Source of the DNA: Glandiceps talaboti
Taxonomy: Eukaryota > Hemichordata > Enteropneusta > Spengelidae
Assembly: GCF_964340395.1 (NCBI RefSeq)
Contig: NC_135559.1
Coordinates: 10,203,259-10,267,258, forward strand
DNA length: 64,000 nucleotides
Direction: 5' to 3'
Below, piece after piece: positions 12,112 through 26,500 of this stretch (positions are counted from its first letter, which is position 1; every line of letters begins with the position of its first letter). Made by a program: the position numbers and the translations under genes. Below the pieces are notes generated by a model that saw only the letters and a list, made by a program, of their open reading frames with translations, was not told where the DNA came from and did no database searches.

Positions 12112-14360
12112 ACGGATGTGATAACCCATACAAATGTTGGTCATTGATGGGTCCAGTTGGATCGGCATAGGTGATGTACGACAACGCTAATCCTCTTTGT
12201 ACTTTTTTTCCTGGTGCTAGTGAGTTTAACGTTCTTTGCGGTAATTCAGTTTGTTGTCGGTGTTCGGTAGGTCGCTGTTGTTCGGTGTGTTGCCGTTGTT
12301 CGGAGAAACTTCCAAAAGAACTGCGCCTTCTTAATGCCTCAAAGTTCTGCTCAATAGCCATTCTATGATGAGCCCTAGTAAAATAGATAGGATAGGAAGG
12401 CACACTGGTTGTTTAGAATGAATATGAAATCATGCACCAACTTGCACAACTCAACTTGTACAATTCTAATTAAAATGTGAAAAAGTGGATGATACTGCTT
12501 TTATTTGGATTTTTTTCATTCTATTGGTGTTGTACAATGTCTCACCGCCATTGCTGGCAAAATCACCAATCCTTATTACCATATTTGGCTCTCAAATTGA
12601 GGCAAAACCTATGACATCACCAATCTTTATTACCATATTTGGTATGACTGATGGCTCTCAAATTGAGGTAAAATCTATGACATCATCACTCTTTATTCCC
12701 ATATTTGGTATGACTGATGGCTTTCAAATTGAGGTAAAATCTATGACATCATCAATCTTTATTACCATATTTGGTATGACTGATGGCTCTCAAATTGAGG
12801 TAAAATCTATGACATCATCACTCTTTATTCCCATATTTGGTATGACTTAATTGGCTCTCAAATTGAGGCAAAATCTATGACATCACCAATCTTTATTACC
12901 ATATTTGGTATGGCTGATGGCTCTCAAATTGAGGCAAAATCTATGACATCACCAATCTTTATTACCATATTTGGTATGGCTGATGGCTCTCAAATTGAGG
13001 CAAAATCTATGACATCACCAATCTTTATTACCATATTTGGTATGACTTATGGCTCTCAAATTGAGGTACTTACGCCTTGATGTAACACAACGTAAGGCTG
13101 GCGATACCAGAAATTATCGTCACTCCTATAAACACACCAACACATGCAGCATTGGCAGCCTTATCATTTCTCACAACTGTACAAACAAAAGAGAATAAAA
13201 ACAATGTTTTAGTTAGCATTCTCCCCAACCTTTAACTTTGCTAAGTGCTTCCTGGTCCTTATTTTCAATGAACAAAAACATTCATCAAGTTATTAATGAA
13301 TATTAAGTGTCAACATGATATCATCATTACTGATCTTTACAGGACTTGCGAGGGTGCTCTAATTAAAAATGGTCAATTACATCTCGTCTTACCTTATAAG
13401 GGTTGTTAATTAAAAACTCATCTGAATTGACATACTACTACTCTAGAGGGCACTATTTAATGGAAAGGGTCTCCATGTCAACTCTTCCCATAAGTGGATT
13501 TCAGAGTTTATCTTGACTGACCTACAACTCTGAAGGGTGACAATTAATGGAATAGTCCATTATATTAAAAGTTAATATAATGTTAACTGCAATAGCCTTC
13601 AGACAGAACACACATCTGGATTAACATACATCTGTAAAAGGTGCTATTCAATGCAAAGGTCAGTTGCACAAAGACTTTTTAACTGGCCTTCAGACAGAAC
13701 TTATTTTGATTGATGTTCTCAAAATCTATTCACTGAATAGGTCAGTTACATCTACGCTTACTATATCTGACCACATTAGATGGAACTCATCTTAACTGGT
13801 GTATAACTCTAGAGGGCGCTATTCACTGAATAGGTCCAGTTACATCTACACTTACTATATCTGACCACATTAGACCATAGACCCTCGACCTGGTGGAGGG
13901 TCTATGATCAGACAGAACTCATCTTTAATAACTGGTGTACAACTCTAGAGGGCACTATTCATTGAATAGGTCCAGTTACATCAAGGCTTACTATATCTGA
14001 CCACATTCTAAGACAGAACTCATCTTATCTTGTGTACAACTCTAGAGGGCAGTATTAAATGGAAAGGTTCATCATATGAAAACTTACCATAACTGGCCTT
14101 CATACAGAACTCATCAGAATAATCACCGCAATCATCGATTCCATCACATATCAGATCTTCATGTACACATTTACCATTCTTACATATATACTGCCAAGTT
14201 TTACAACTGGTGTCTGCTTTTTTTTTAAAAAATGAGAAAATTAAAAATAACACTATAAATTTACACAATTTACCCGCTCATTAGGGGAAGGGAAAGGGTG
14301 TCCCCCCAGTTGTCTTGGAGATGTTGCAGCTGTTTTGAGACAATTTTAATAATCTTCAAA

Positions 14361-14422
<62 letters not shown>

Positions 14423-14452
14423 TCTGAAATACATTACTCATTTTCATGTGTG

Positions 14453-14543
<91 letters not shown>

Positions 14544-17500
14544 ACACACACACACACACTCACACATGTAAATGATTAATGTATTTCAGAAACTATGGCA
14601 TGTAAAAACACTTCATGCCATTGTACATATAGTCCATTGCTCCCCATCACAATCCAAACACTGTTGAACCTACCATTGAACACTTTTCAAAATGAAGACA
14701 CTTCGAAAGTTGAAAATAGAGAAATCACTCGATCAAATCACACTTTTATGAAAATTCAAAATTACCCTCGTAATCATATTCAAAGTCCAGACTTTCTGTT
14801 TCATTAAAATGAACAACGGTGTAGTCAGCAAGAAATCCAGCAAACTCAACGTTCTTGTCTGTAACCATCTCAACACAGACAGCAGTTGTAGAAGTGAAGA
14901 TAGTGTTTGGTGGCTGGTTCTTGTTTCCTCCACAGTACTTGTCAATCAAATCACCATTGGTGCAATTGCCATCATACACTGCTACGTAGTCAAACACACA
15001 GTCATAAGACATTTCTATGTCAAAATCTTGGAAAGTCAGCTGAGAAGAAAATGCAAATGATGTATTTTGGGTAACAATTGGTAGTTAATAGTAATCGAAG
15101 ATTAAGAAAGTGGCAAGAAGTGCTTGCTTACAAGCATTTTACTGCTTAATGAAGCAAATTGTTTTGAAATGATACACTTGTTTTAGAGAGGTTCACAACA
15201 ACTGAAAAAAAGTTTTTGACATACATCATGGTAAAACTAATTACTGGATTGTAATCATCCAAGGGGTGGTACCAGTGGCCAGCTCTTGATGGGGGCCAGT
15301 GTGTAGCAAGTACTGCCAACCCCAGGTCCCCATTTTAGTCCTATTTTGACCAAAAACCAATACCCATTTTAGACCATTACAGCTTTTAAGAAGATCAAAT
15401 TTTAGACCTAAATACAACATTTTGGGGCAATAAATTGCAGTTATGATTTGGTAGAGGACAATGGGCCACATTTTAGATCAAGCAAAATAAAAAATAATGC
15501 AGAGTGGACCCCATTTTAGAGTCTTCAGCTCAATAAAAAAACAGACCCCATTTTAGACCAAAGGGCTAGAAAATGCACCCCAAACTTCGGCACATATACA
15601 TAGTCAAATAAGGTGTGAAGCCCCCCCCCCCCCCCACCCCCCAAAACAAACACACACACACACACACACACACTCAAAATTCAAGAGAGATGTTTTACAT
15701 TGAAGGGTACAGGCACTAAGGACTCATGAATATAAAATGTACAACTTGAATATATTATTTCTGGAGACTCCCATGATGCAATAGCCCATGGCACAAGATC
15801 ATTTTAATGCTTTTCTGAAATTGTAAGTAATTGCAGGTGATTTTCATGAAATAACTCTCCAGGACCTATAGTTTATGAAATTGTCTCTACTTCCTTTAAT
15901 GGAAATTTTTGGTATGATTGCAGTACACGCTTTGACCATTTTGTTTATTGCCAAATTTTGTCAAATCTGTAAATATATATATAACATCACAACCATACCT
16001 GCAAACGTTTTGATGAGTCTGATGTATGCACACTGTATTGAGTGTGCTGATTGGCTGAATACTCATAAGGGTAACCAATAGATGTCAAGGTACCAAACGT
16101 TTCACTCATATCAATGTTGATGTCAAATTTGACGACACCTGGGTCTGATTCTGATAAAGAAATTGATCATTAATATTATTATAGCGAAAAATTTGCACCG
16201 AGTGGCATCCACATGAGACAAAACAAAGATGCTATGTAAATGAGCAACTTCTAGTGATTTCAATATCTGTATGCAAATTGAACAAACTTTTGATGGATAG
16301 CGCCTCCAAGAGAAAAATATAGATGATATGTTAGTGAGCAACCACAAACTCTATAGAAGGAGAATGTTATTGGAACTTGGGTCTATTGACTAAGGCATTA
16401 ACTGGATAATTATATCTCAACACTTTAATCATGAATTCTGATTTTGATTAGACAACTCTTCTCACAATTCTGAGAGGTGAAAAAAAATGTACTGCAAAGT
16501 TTTAAGGAGAGTTTGAGGCTGCTTTGGTATATTTCCATTGTAAATGAATACATTCTCAATCCTAAGTCTACTTTATAGCAAAGATGCATTGCCATCAACC
16601 AATATCAACAGCATGTTTCAAGTCAGGGCAACAAATGAAATTCAAAGATGGTAAATTAATGGTTCCTTTCCATTAAGGAAATGTTGACGAATCAAAGAAC
16701 AGTCCTTAGACCCACAGTCTATCCCAATAAATCAAATAATGAGATATTGCAACAAAAATCATAAACTCCGAAAAAAAATGTCGCATTGCTTGACAAAAAT
16801 CTCACTAACATTCCTACACTTTATTTTGTCTGGCTAGACAAAATATCTCTTTGATGTTGTAAATCTTCTCATCTGGCTAGACAAAAATCTAAGTAATAAT
16901 AATATTTTCTACATCTTATTGTCTGGCATGACAACAACTGAATTACAATTGATACATTTTAGTCAACTGACTGTCTCAAAAATATCAAAGAACGCGACAA
17001 CCTTAGGTTTACCACGGGACATATGAATTTGGTGATGATCTCCTTAGATAATGGTAGCTCACGCAAAGAAAGTGTAACAATATTGGAAAAGATATTTGTT
17101 ACACCAGACAATTGACGAAACATTGCCAGTAAGATTTTTGTCTAGCCAGGCGATAAAATGTAGCAATGTTAATGAGATTTTTGTCAGCCAGACGATAAAA
17201 TGTAGCAATGTTAGTGAGATTTTTGTCTAGCCAGGCAATAAAATGTAGCAATGTTAATGAGATTTTTGTCTAGCCAGACGATAAAATGTACCAATGTTAG
17301 TGAGATTTTTGTCTAGCCAGGCGATAAAATGTAGCAATGTTAATGAGATTTTTGTCTAGCCAGATGATAAAATGTAGCAATGTTAATGAGATTTTTGTTG
17401 AGTCAGGCGACATTTTGTTTCAATGTTTATGACTTTCGTTGTATTTCACAAACCTGCGGTGTTGTGAATATTGACACTGACTGCAGCAGCTCTGAAACCA

Positions 17501-19153
17501 TACCCTGAGACTACGTAATCACTTTTGAATATAACCAGCATATCATTCTCTGATGACATTTGTGACGGTGGAGGTAGTTGACCACAGTACAATCCCAATG
17601 ATGAATTTGACAATGATGGACCATCTATTACTTTCACAAAGTCATATGGACAGTCATCTCGAGTTTCTAACCCAAACTTGAGAAATTCTAGATAGATAGT
17701 ATTACCTGCAAGGGATGATAGAAAATATACACCCTGAACAGTTTTGAATCACCTGTGGATTAAGGGGTAAGATCATTAGCTCAATCTAGGATAAAAAACA
17801 AACTTCTTTTATTTTGGGGGTGGGGGAGTTGAGCTTCGTTATTTCTCATCCTACAAAATCGATTTTTAATTTTAATGGATGTTTTCTACCTCTAAATACA
17901 AACATTTCTCTAAAAAATGTCAAATTGAGAAACAAAAAAAAATTTGCTATATTAAATGCATGGCATTATAATAAAGTAAAGTGTCAGCAAAAGAATATCT
18001 TTTACTCACTACATACTGGTTTTATATTCCTAGCATTACATACTAAGTACTACATACTGATTTGAAATTGACTTCTGCAGTTGAATCAATTTTCAATTTT
18101 GGTCAATTTAATTAGAAGGGGGATGGAGGGGTCTGAGACCTAAGTACAAGAATTTAGTTTGTTATCCTATGGTACAGTGAACTATTGATGTCATCGCTAA
18201 ATGTACAAGTATTTATGTAAATTGTAACTGTACACATAATATGGTATAATAAATAACATTAAATTGATATTCAAAAAGTGTCACAAATGCAAGATTGCAA
18301 GATGTTGCTGTACTATATGGATACAATCTAATTACAATGTACAATGACAAATTGGAGTCATGACGGGTGAATGTTTAGAGTGGCTGGCTTGGAATCTGCA
18401 GGTTGCAGGTTTGAGCCCCATCGCTACATGTTTGCTGTTTTGAATGGCTAAAGTCCTTGGGCAAGATTTGAACCATGAATGTGCTTCAGTTAAACCAACT
18501 GTATAATTGGGGACCTGGTAGGATAGAGGTTGCATTGTGAATGCTTTAATCCTATGTGCTTATAAAGGCTGCAATGGATTGTATGCTCCCAAGGGAGTTT
18601 GCGGAAGTAGAAAGGGCCATTGTGCCGATATAGATCCGGGCCAGGGGTATTGATTGTAAAGCGCTTCGAGCACAGTGTGGGAAAGTGCTATATAAAAAAC
18701 AAAAAAAAACCAACATTTTTATTAGTTATTAGTTATTAATATTTTAACATTGTTACAGAATAATGTTGGTTGTCTGAATGAAAAATTAATATTCCACTTA
18801 CAGCTTAGCTTGTCCAGCAAATGAAATTTATTTTTGAAAATTGTCTTTGTCTTAAATTGATTGTACAAAAAAAAAAATATGTTCACAGACCTTCAAATAA
18901 TGATGCGCAACAGTAATCTGTTGTGCTGCAGTGCCATTGGCACTATTTTCTTACCTTGAACTGTAGTGAGATTATACACACAATCTTCATCATTACCATA
19001 GTTTAATGGCCAATCAGGCGAATGAAATACATATGTTTCTCCATCACTTAAAGAATGGCTAGTTGATGCTGGACATTCTGTTGTTACCATGGAAACCATA
19101 AACCAAGTGATGATAAGTATTGTTGTTTGCGGAAGAAGAAAACTTCTCCTCAT
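12110..19153 (-). CDS. Gene A: NETO-like CUB-CUB-LDLa transmembrane protein
   Basis: Seven exons: 19153-18955, 17705-17454, 16150-15999, 15039-14766, 14213-14088, 13176-13074, 12374-12110. The total is 1371 bp, 456 aa, and all junctions are GT-AG with matching phases (1,1,0,1,1,2). Order: signal peptide about 1-25; CUB1 from C27, with four cysteines; CUB2 about 160-290; LDLa about 296-327 with six cysteines and [13 protein letters not shown]; one TM helix about 344-367; an 89-residue tail with RRRSSF. This is the domain order of NETO1/2 and fly Neto, auxiliary subunits of kainate-type glutamate receptors, though NETO proteins are usually somewhat longer. Odd points: CUB2 lacks the first cysteine pair, and the tail shows no NETO motif I can name. 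The family call rests on architecture only; another CUB/LDLa receptor is possible. Confidence 0.85.
12545..13071. repeat. 66-bp minisatellite, about 8 copies, abutting a splice donor of gene A
   Basis: The unit begins ATGACATCACCAATCTTTAT and recurs every 66 bp from 12611. The first unit is shortened and the last ends at the donor site of gene A's TM exon (exon ends 13074). It lies in gene A's last intron. Because 66 is divisible by 3, it creates spurious in-frame repeat ORFs on the plus strand. Confidence 0.93.
14360..14594. repeat. Compound (AC)n/(AT)n repeats with inverted flanks
   Basis: AC and AT tracts alternate. The unique spacer GTTTCTGAAATACATTACTC near 14420 is repeated in inverted form near 14575-14594. 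The whole is a foldback with dinucleotide arms in the gene A intron between the CUB2 and LDLa exons. Confidence 0.85.
15617..15674. repeat. C-run and (AC)n tract
   Basis: A poly(C) run of about 15 bases, then CCACCCCCC and (AC)n, in the CUB2 intron of gene A. Confidence 0.85.
16770..17430. repeat. Foldback with tandem ~44-bp array
   Basis: From about 17095 to 17410, a ~44-bp unit containing GAGATTTTTGTCTAGCCAG and GATAAAATGTAGCAATG is repeated about seven times. Between 16780 and 16960 degenerate units of the same sequence occur in inverted orientation (TCTGGCTAGACAAAAATCT). In RNA the two blocks could pair to form a long hairpin in gene A's second intron. Confidence 0.85.
18354..18700 (+). 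mobile_element. tRNA-derived SINE, copy 1
   Basis: The 5' part carries a tRNA-like region: a box-A-like GAGTGGCTGG and a B box GGTTTGAGCCCC (consensus GGTTCGANNCC). The 3' part ends AAGCGCTTCGAGCACAGTG...GTGCTATATAAAA, a tail like those of L2/CR1-type LINEs and partner SINEs. About 347 bp. A second copy with the same ends in the opposite orientation lies at 55459-55810. It sits in gene A's first intron, antisense to the gene. Confidence 0.85.
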
Positions 19154-19396
19154 AGCTGGACAGATTCATCAACCACCCTACAATGAAATTCGTGTAACTT
19201 GTGAATACATTTTGTGCTGTTAATGTTCTGATCATTTTAGTGTGAGAGTTTAGTTTAGTTTAGAACAGAGGTTGCCATGTGAAACATTTAATACAGAGGG
19301 TTTGTATGATATTGTATTCCAATGTTTCCATGCATTCTTGAAAACTTAAGTTCAGTGAAATGTTATCATACTTAATATCGAGTATTACTTTAAAGC

Positions 19397-19563
<167 letters not shown>

Positions 19564-19611
19564 AATCCTTCATTTTGTCCATTGCCCTATTGTGACGACT
19601 TTTCTGTTCGT

Positions 19612-19825
19612 GGAAGTTGGTGACAAGCTGCAATAATTGTACCATTTGTTGTGATTTTGAGGGGTTTTCCTTCTCGTTTTGTACTTTTTTCCTCGTTCTG
19701 TTGTTTAGCTGTCTGTTTTCATTTAAATTAAACGACAGAACGAAAAAACACAAAAACAGGAGAAAAAGCCCTCAAAATCACAAAATTATTAGCTACAATT
19801 ATTGCAGCTTGTTGCTGACATGAAT
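19612..19825. repeat. Foldback element between genes A and B
   Basis: The left arm (ACAAGCTGCAATAATTGTA, then GATTTTGAGGG) is inverted on the right (CCCTCAAAATC, then TACAATTATTGCAGCTTGT). The central part is A/T-rich with poly-T and poly-A pieces. It has no coding potential and looks like a MITE. Confidence 0.8.
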
Positions 19826-20802
19826 ACATGATCCTACCTTTTTCAATTCTCTTCCGTGAACTTCAAGTTGAAACATTACTCCAAAAGAGCACGTCGTAGT
19901 ACTTGTGGTTGTCATGCAAACGCATTTTGACAATAATGGTGTCACAATCGCCATTCATCAGCATCACCACCACATATTCCATTCCCTGTTTGTGACGTGG
20001 TTTTTACGTCAGGCTATTCACAAGAACACGACAGAAATAATATGTCGACATCGTCATATATCAATGATGACAAGTTTTGAAGTACACGTTTACAAACTGT
20101 ATGTTTAACAGAAAGAAAAATAGCAATAGTTAAAATATTCGTTTGACTGTCCCTAGATCCTACGTATACATACGATTGCCCTCTATAGTCCGTCCGCAAA
20201 TTATATCAGCTTGCTAGAGGGCGCTTTGTTCCAAAAGAAGCTGGAACTTTGAAGCTGTCAGCTATTAAAATAGGTTTGTGATCAAAATATTTCTATCAAA
20301 AAGTTGAATATTTTCACACATTTCAGGATTATTATTTTATGGATCGATCACATTTCTTAGCATATATATTTTCTGTCGACAGGCGAACCGATTTTAATCT
20401 TCAGTTTACTAGGCGGCCCATTTAGTTGTTCACGTGACCCTCGTTCTGTAAACAAAAGTAAACACACATACTTGCGCGCGCACATTTAGAACATAACGAA
20501 TCGAAAACAATCGTGGTCCACTAAAATTTCGCGCGGATCGACCAATCGAACATCAAAGCCAACGACATTTATGGAATTAACAACATTTTAACATCGTATC
20601 CTTCCGTGAGGTACAGTAAGATTGTTGCGGTTATTTTATTTATTGTAATTTTTTCCCCTCATATTCAGATTTTTTCTTCCAACGATTTTATTTGTAGAGG
20701 AACTTATCAATATCACTGACAAAACCTGTATTCAAAACTAAAATATTGACTTTATAGAAATGTATTATGTTCATATATTGTAGGGAGAAAAACGGTAGCA
20801 AA

Positions 20803-23532
20803 ATGACTCGTCATCGAGAGGCAATCTATTCAGCTCTCCTTGTGGCAGTTGTACTGATATGTGGTATCAGCCAAGTAAAAGGTAAGTATTCAACTTTCAA
20901 GGAGAAAAGTGGCATGTCACTATCAGAGTTTGACTGCGTATTTTTCAAATTGTTGAAATCTAAAACTTGACAAAATCTGTTATTGGTTTCTTTTCACTGG
21001 TAAACGGTCTTGACGGTACAATACAGTTAGACCTACTTAGATGCACGGATTTGCAGTGAATTATCTGGTCACATAATATATCCACTCACTCTTGCTCGAT
21101 CCCCAAAGTTAGAAGTACCATTTGCTTGCAACAAATTAGACTAATATAAACTTTGCAACATTTTAAGTCACCGCCCAAGCTAGCTACTATTACAGAACAG
21201 GCAAACAATTTTGTCAATTGCGGATTGTCATTGATCATGAAGAGCTATTATTAAAAACAAACGAAATTGTAAAATATTTGCCAAATCCAAGTAAATGTAG
21301 TACCTTGACTAATGAATCAGTATCACGCGATGTGCGTCTGACACCCGGGTACTGGATACGCACGAGCACGTCGATGGTGACGAAAATCTTCTATACTCGA
21401 TGAGTCGCCATCGCTTTTGTATCACGGCGATGACAGATGCACTGAAATACCACTGGTACCGCCAACTGCTTTATTGGGACGTCGCCCCACTCCATTTCAA
21501 GACCAAATGAAGTTTCTAGACTAGAAAACATCGACTCTTTCTTCGGACCGATTTTATCACGATGTTATCGATCGACAGTAGTAAATTGTGTCCAATGAAA
21601 AATGCGAAACACTGAAAATACTTTTTGGACAAAATGTTGCGAACGTTTATTTTTCAACCAATCACACTGTACTATCACGCTGTGTCAAAAAATTGCGTGC
21701 TTGTGTTCTATCCTGACACATATCCATAACTTGTTCACGTAATACAGGGTAGTCAACGCGTTCGGGAGGTTATGTGCCAAATAAACGAGGGGCAGTAGCC
21801 CCCGAGGCTTTGGCACATAAACCTACCGAACGAGTTGTCTATCTTACTTAGACTGTGATGTGATTGGCACAAACGGATCTTTTTCAAAATTTTGTGTGAT
21901 TTGTTGCATGCAAATTGAGTGCTGAGCGTAATATAGGTCACACCCCTAAGACAGCGTGGGTTATGGCTCCGAAATCAAGGCCTCTGATTGGCCAAGTCGG
22001 TCCAGCGGTAGTATAATTAAGCAATAAAATACCCCCTGGGAATGGTATACCAAGAGGTTTTTGACCAGTGAACGAAATATATGCACGAGCGATAGCGAGT
22101 GCATATATTGAGTTCGCTGGTCAAAACCAAGTTTATCGCTATTATGGTTTATCGCTATTATATTATACCAGTATATTGAAAATATCGGAAACAAGATAAG
22201 AAGTAACATGTTCTGGTCTCATTTGTGCCCCCATCCCTGCACAGTCTGCATCGTTCGTAGACGAACAGTGAACATCAAAATTTGGATGCGTGCCAACTGT
22301 GCATTATTGCTCATATTGACGCGCTAGTTCGATGTCTAGACCAATCACATCTCTCGATTTGCGCCATCAATATAGTAGTATAATATAATATCTATTATTG
22401 CATAGTTCTACAGGTTATAGCTATAGGTACAGAACTTTTTTAAAACAACAAAATCCATTTTGGGTGATTTTTTTAAAAAAGATAAGTTGTTTAATGTGAT
22501 GGCTCTAGCAAATGAGTTAATCTTATGCATGTTTTTTAACAATAATCCAAAATAGATTGTACTTGCAATATGCTACCCCAAATTTGAGGTAAGACAAAAG
22601 AATATATAATACATCCATTGCTGTTTTGAAAGATGCTGTAGATCCATGCATTTACCTGAAACATGCATTTCTAACATTAATTATGTGTCTCATTGCAACA
22701 CCGTAAAAATGATGGGTTGTTCAGTTCATTAAATAATAAAGTATATATTTAATTAAGATGTATGTGAACACGATAGTGATATTTTCATTTCATAATCATA
22801 TTTTATCAAAATGACTTTAAAAAATGTTAATTAGTCAGAAGGAGAATTTGAACCATTTGTTTCATAAAAGTTCTTGGATTTCTGAAACTTGAACAATGAT
22901 TGTCACTAACATACATGCCATCTTAGAATCAGTCACAGTGGGTGGACTTGATTGATTGAGTGAACTGGTTCCACCAGAGTCACGACTGGCTTACGCCATC
23001 ACATGCTTGGGATAGTTTGGTTGACGAATTCAATCAAATGCCGGCTGACAGTGTTCACTTATTCAAATATGACATCTCCCAATAGATATCATAAAACTTG
23101 CACATTTACTCTAAAATTATATTTCAACTCCTAGCTTCATATGCAAGGATGTTATTTTGCTAGTTCAAATACATACAAAAAAAATATAAACTTTCAGATT
23201 ACGTTTGTCTCTCCCTGCCACCATGTTCGACCGTCTATAACCAACAAAATCGGTCTGGCTATTCGGGTATCCCCAACAGAATGTGCATGCACCAGCCCCT
23301 TACCAAACAAGCGTAAAAAATGAACCAGTGTACACCGTGCTAAACTGGGGGAGTCAATCAAGTCCCACCCACTGACATTGTGATTATTTTCTAATCCTGT
23401 CATAGAGGGCATCCTTTAAAAGAAATTAGTTTGTCAGGTTTAATAGATAAAGGGTCGTTTGGGTCATGAGACACTTTATTATAAAGTGCAGCAGCCTTAA
23501 GATCTCTCTCTCTGTCTCTCTCTCTCTCTGTC

Positions 23533-23582
<50 letters not shown>

Positions 23583-26500
23583 TCTTTCCTTTTTCCTCAT
23601 GTAGCTTGTGAAGCTGATGAATTTACCTGTGATAATGGTGAATGTGTACCAGATACCTATACCTGTGACTACTGGCAGGATTGTGAAGATCAATCAGACG
23701 AGCTGTACTGCAGTAAGTTATCAGTGATTTAGCCATGAAGCAGTCTCTTTAGTGAAGCAATGTATACATTTCACACAATGACTAACATTTTGCCTCAGGT
23801 GGAAGCCTCAGCATTTGTACGATAGCTTTGTGTTTGCAAGATAGGCTTGGGACATTGTATTTTAAACTTTTGGCAACCTTCAGGATTATGACCTGTAGGG
23901 GTATCAAGTCAGAATAGGTTCAGAGTATGCCCACATTTCAGCGATATAAGATTTTAAACCAGGTTCCATGTCAGAGGTAAGAGTTAGGAGTTTTCTGCGA
24001 AAAAATAGTCTAAATGACTATTTAAAAAAATGGTATAGCCTGGTGTAGCTCAAATAATTTCATGATCATATAAAATAATCATTTTCCTTAGCATTAATAT
24101 GAGATGTAAAGTTTTCTTGTGAACTATTTTGTATGAATATATTAATCACCATAAATTTGAATTTAATATGAGTTACATTATAGTGGATGAGTATATTGAT
24201 TTAATAGGTTTCAATATTTATTTTCAATTATAGCAAAAACAACCACATTCATATTTTGTTCCTGGTTTACTGTTTTTATATATGAATTCAGCTTTTAATT
24301 GACATTTTAATAGGAAGTTTGTTCTCTATTTTGAGTGTAATCTGTATGATCTTGAAAATTCATATATAGAGGAATATTTCAAATGTTTTACTCCTTTCAC
24401 TTCTCCAGCCTGCGGAGTTTCCGATTTCACCTGTGACGATGGAAAGTGCCTTCCTATGAGTTGGGTATGTGATTACTATAATGACTGCAGTGATGTTGGT
24501 GAGGATGAGCTAGCAGACTGTGGTAAGAATATTTTGTCATTAATACTTGTTTTATTAAGATTAATAATCTATGCAGGATAGGTTCCTCAGAAATAAAATA
24601 AAACTTTGTTAAAAGAAACTTATTCTGAGTTTGAATCATGAAGAAAAAATGTTTGGATATTGAATATTTGTTACAAACAAAGACTTGGCATTGATTTGTT
24701 TCAGTAGGACACCATGATAAAATTGTTCTATAAATTAAAAATCCAAAATAAATACCCAATCCTCATCCTCATCTCGACCTCCACGAAAAGAGGTTTAAAA
24801 ACCTATGGAGTTATCGAGATTAATAAATAAAGATTAATAATATGGCCACTTAAACAAACACTACTATTAAATGAAAAACACATATTAGGAAGGTGGAATA
24901 CTTTTATAACAACCTTGTTTGGATTAACTTACTGACACCTGGCATTGAGAAAATGATATAATAAAAGTATAAGGAAAACATTTGAATCATGATGGTATTC
25001 ACATGCCATTGGATAAAGAGAAAATGAATTAACAGCAGACGGATAAAGAGAAAAAGAATTAACAGCAGACGGATAAAGAGAAAATGAATTAACAGCACAT
25101 GGATAAAGAGAAAATGAATTAACAGCAGATGGATAAAGAGAAAATGAATTAACAGCACATGGATAAAGAGAAAATGAATTAACAGCACATGGATAAAGAG
25201 GAAATGAATTAACAGCAGACGGATAAAGAGAAAATGAATTAACAGCACATGGATAAAGAGAAAATGAATTAACAGCACACGGATAAAGAGGAAATGAATT
25301 AACAGCAGATGGATAAAGAGAAAATGAATTAACAGCACATGGATAAAGAGAAAATGAATTAACAGCAGACGGATAAAGAGAAAATGAATTAACAGCACAC
25401 GGATAAAGAGAAAATGAATTAACAGCACACGGATAAAGAGAAAATGAATTAACAGCACATGGATAAAGAGAAAATGAATTAACAGCACATGGATAAAGAG
25501 AAAATGAATTAACAGCACATGGATAAAGAGAAAATGAATTAACAGCACACGGATAAAGAGAAAATGAATTAACAGCACATGGATAAAGAGAAAATGAATT
25601 AACAGCAGATGGATAAAGAGAAAATGAATTAACAGCACATGGATAAAGAGAAAATGAATTAACAGCACATGGATAAAGAGAAAATGAATTAACAGCACAT
25701 GGATAAAGAGAAAATGAATTAACAGCACATGGATAAAGAGAAAATGAATTAACAGCACACTGATAAAGAGAAAATGAATTAACAGCACATGGATAAAGAG
25801 AAAATGAATTAACAGCACACGGATAAAGAGAAAATGAATTAACAGCAGATGGATAAAGAGAAAATGAATTAACAGCACATGGATAAAGAGAAAATGAATT
25901 AACAGCACACTGATAAAGAGAAAATGAATTAACAGCACATGGATAAAGAGAAAATGAATTAACAGCAGATGGATAAAGAGAAAATGAATTAACAGCAGAT
26001 GGATAAAGAGAAAATGAATTAACAGCACATGGATAAAGAGATAATGAATTAACAGCAGACGGATAAAGAGAAAATGAATTAACAGCAGATGGATAAAGAG
26101 AAAATGAATTAACAGCACATGGATAAAGAGAAAATGAATTAACAGCACACGGATAAAGAGAAAATGAATTAACAGCACACGGATAAAGAGAAAATGAATA
26201 AACAGCACACGGATAAAGAGAAAATGAATTAACAGCACACTGATAAAGAGAAAATGAATTAACAGCACACGGATAAAGAGAAAATGAATTAACAGCACAT
26301 GGATAAAGAGAAAATGAATTAACAGCACACGGATAAAGAGAAAATGAATTAACAGCACATGGATAAAGAGAAAATGAATAAACAGCACACGGATAAAGAG
26401 AAAATGAATTAACAGCACATGGATAAAGAGGAAATGAATAAACAGCACACGGATAAAGAGAAAATGAATTAACAGCACATGGATAAAGAGGAAATGAATT

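Noticed and set aside
12485-13080. Plus-strand ORFs with [12 protein letters not shown] repeats
   Set aside because: Created by the 66-bp minisatellite in an intron of the minus-strand gene A.
14020-14268. Stand-alone 82-aa LDLa ORF starting at an internal ATG
   Set aside because: The LDLa core is a phase 1-1 exon (14213-14088) of gene A; residues outside it are intron translation.
18390-18420. tRNA gene (B box GGTTTGAGCC)
   Set aside because: The flanking sequence does not fold as a tRNA and the same body recurs at 55459-55810; it is the head of a SINE.
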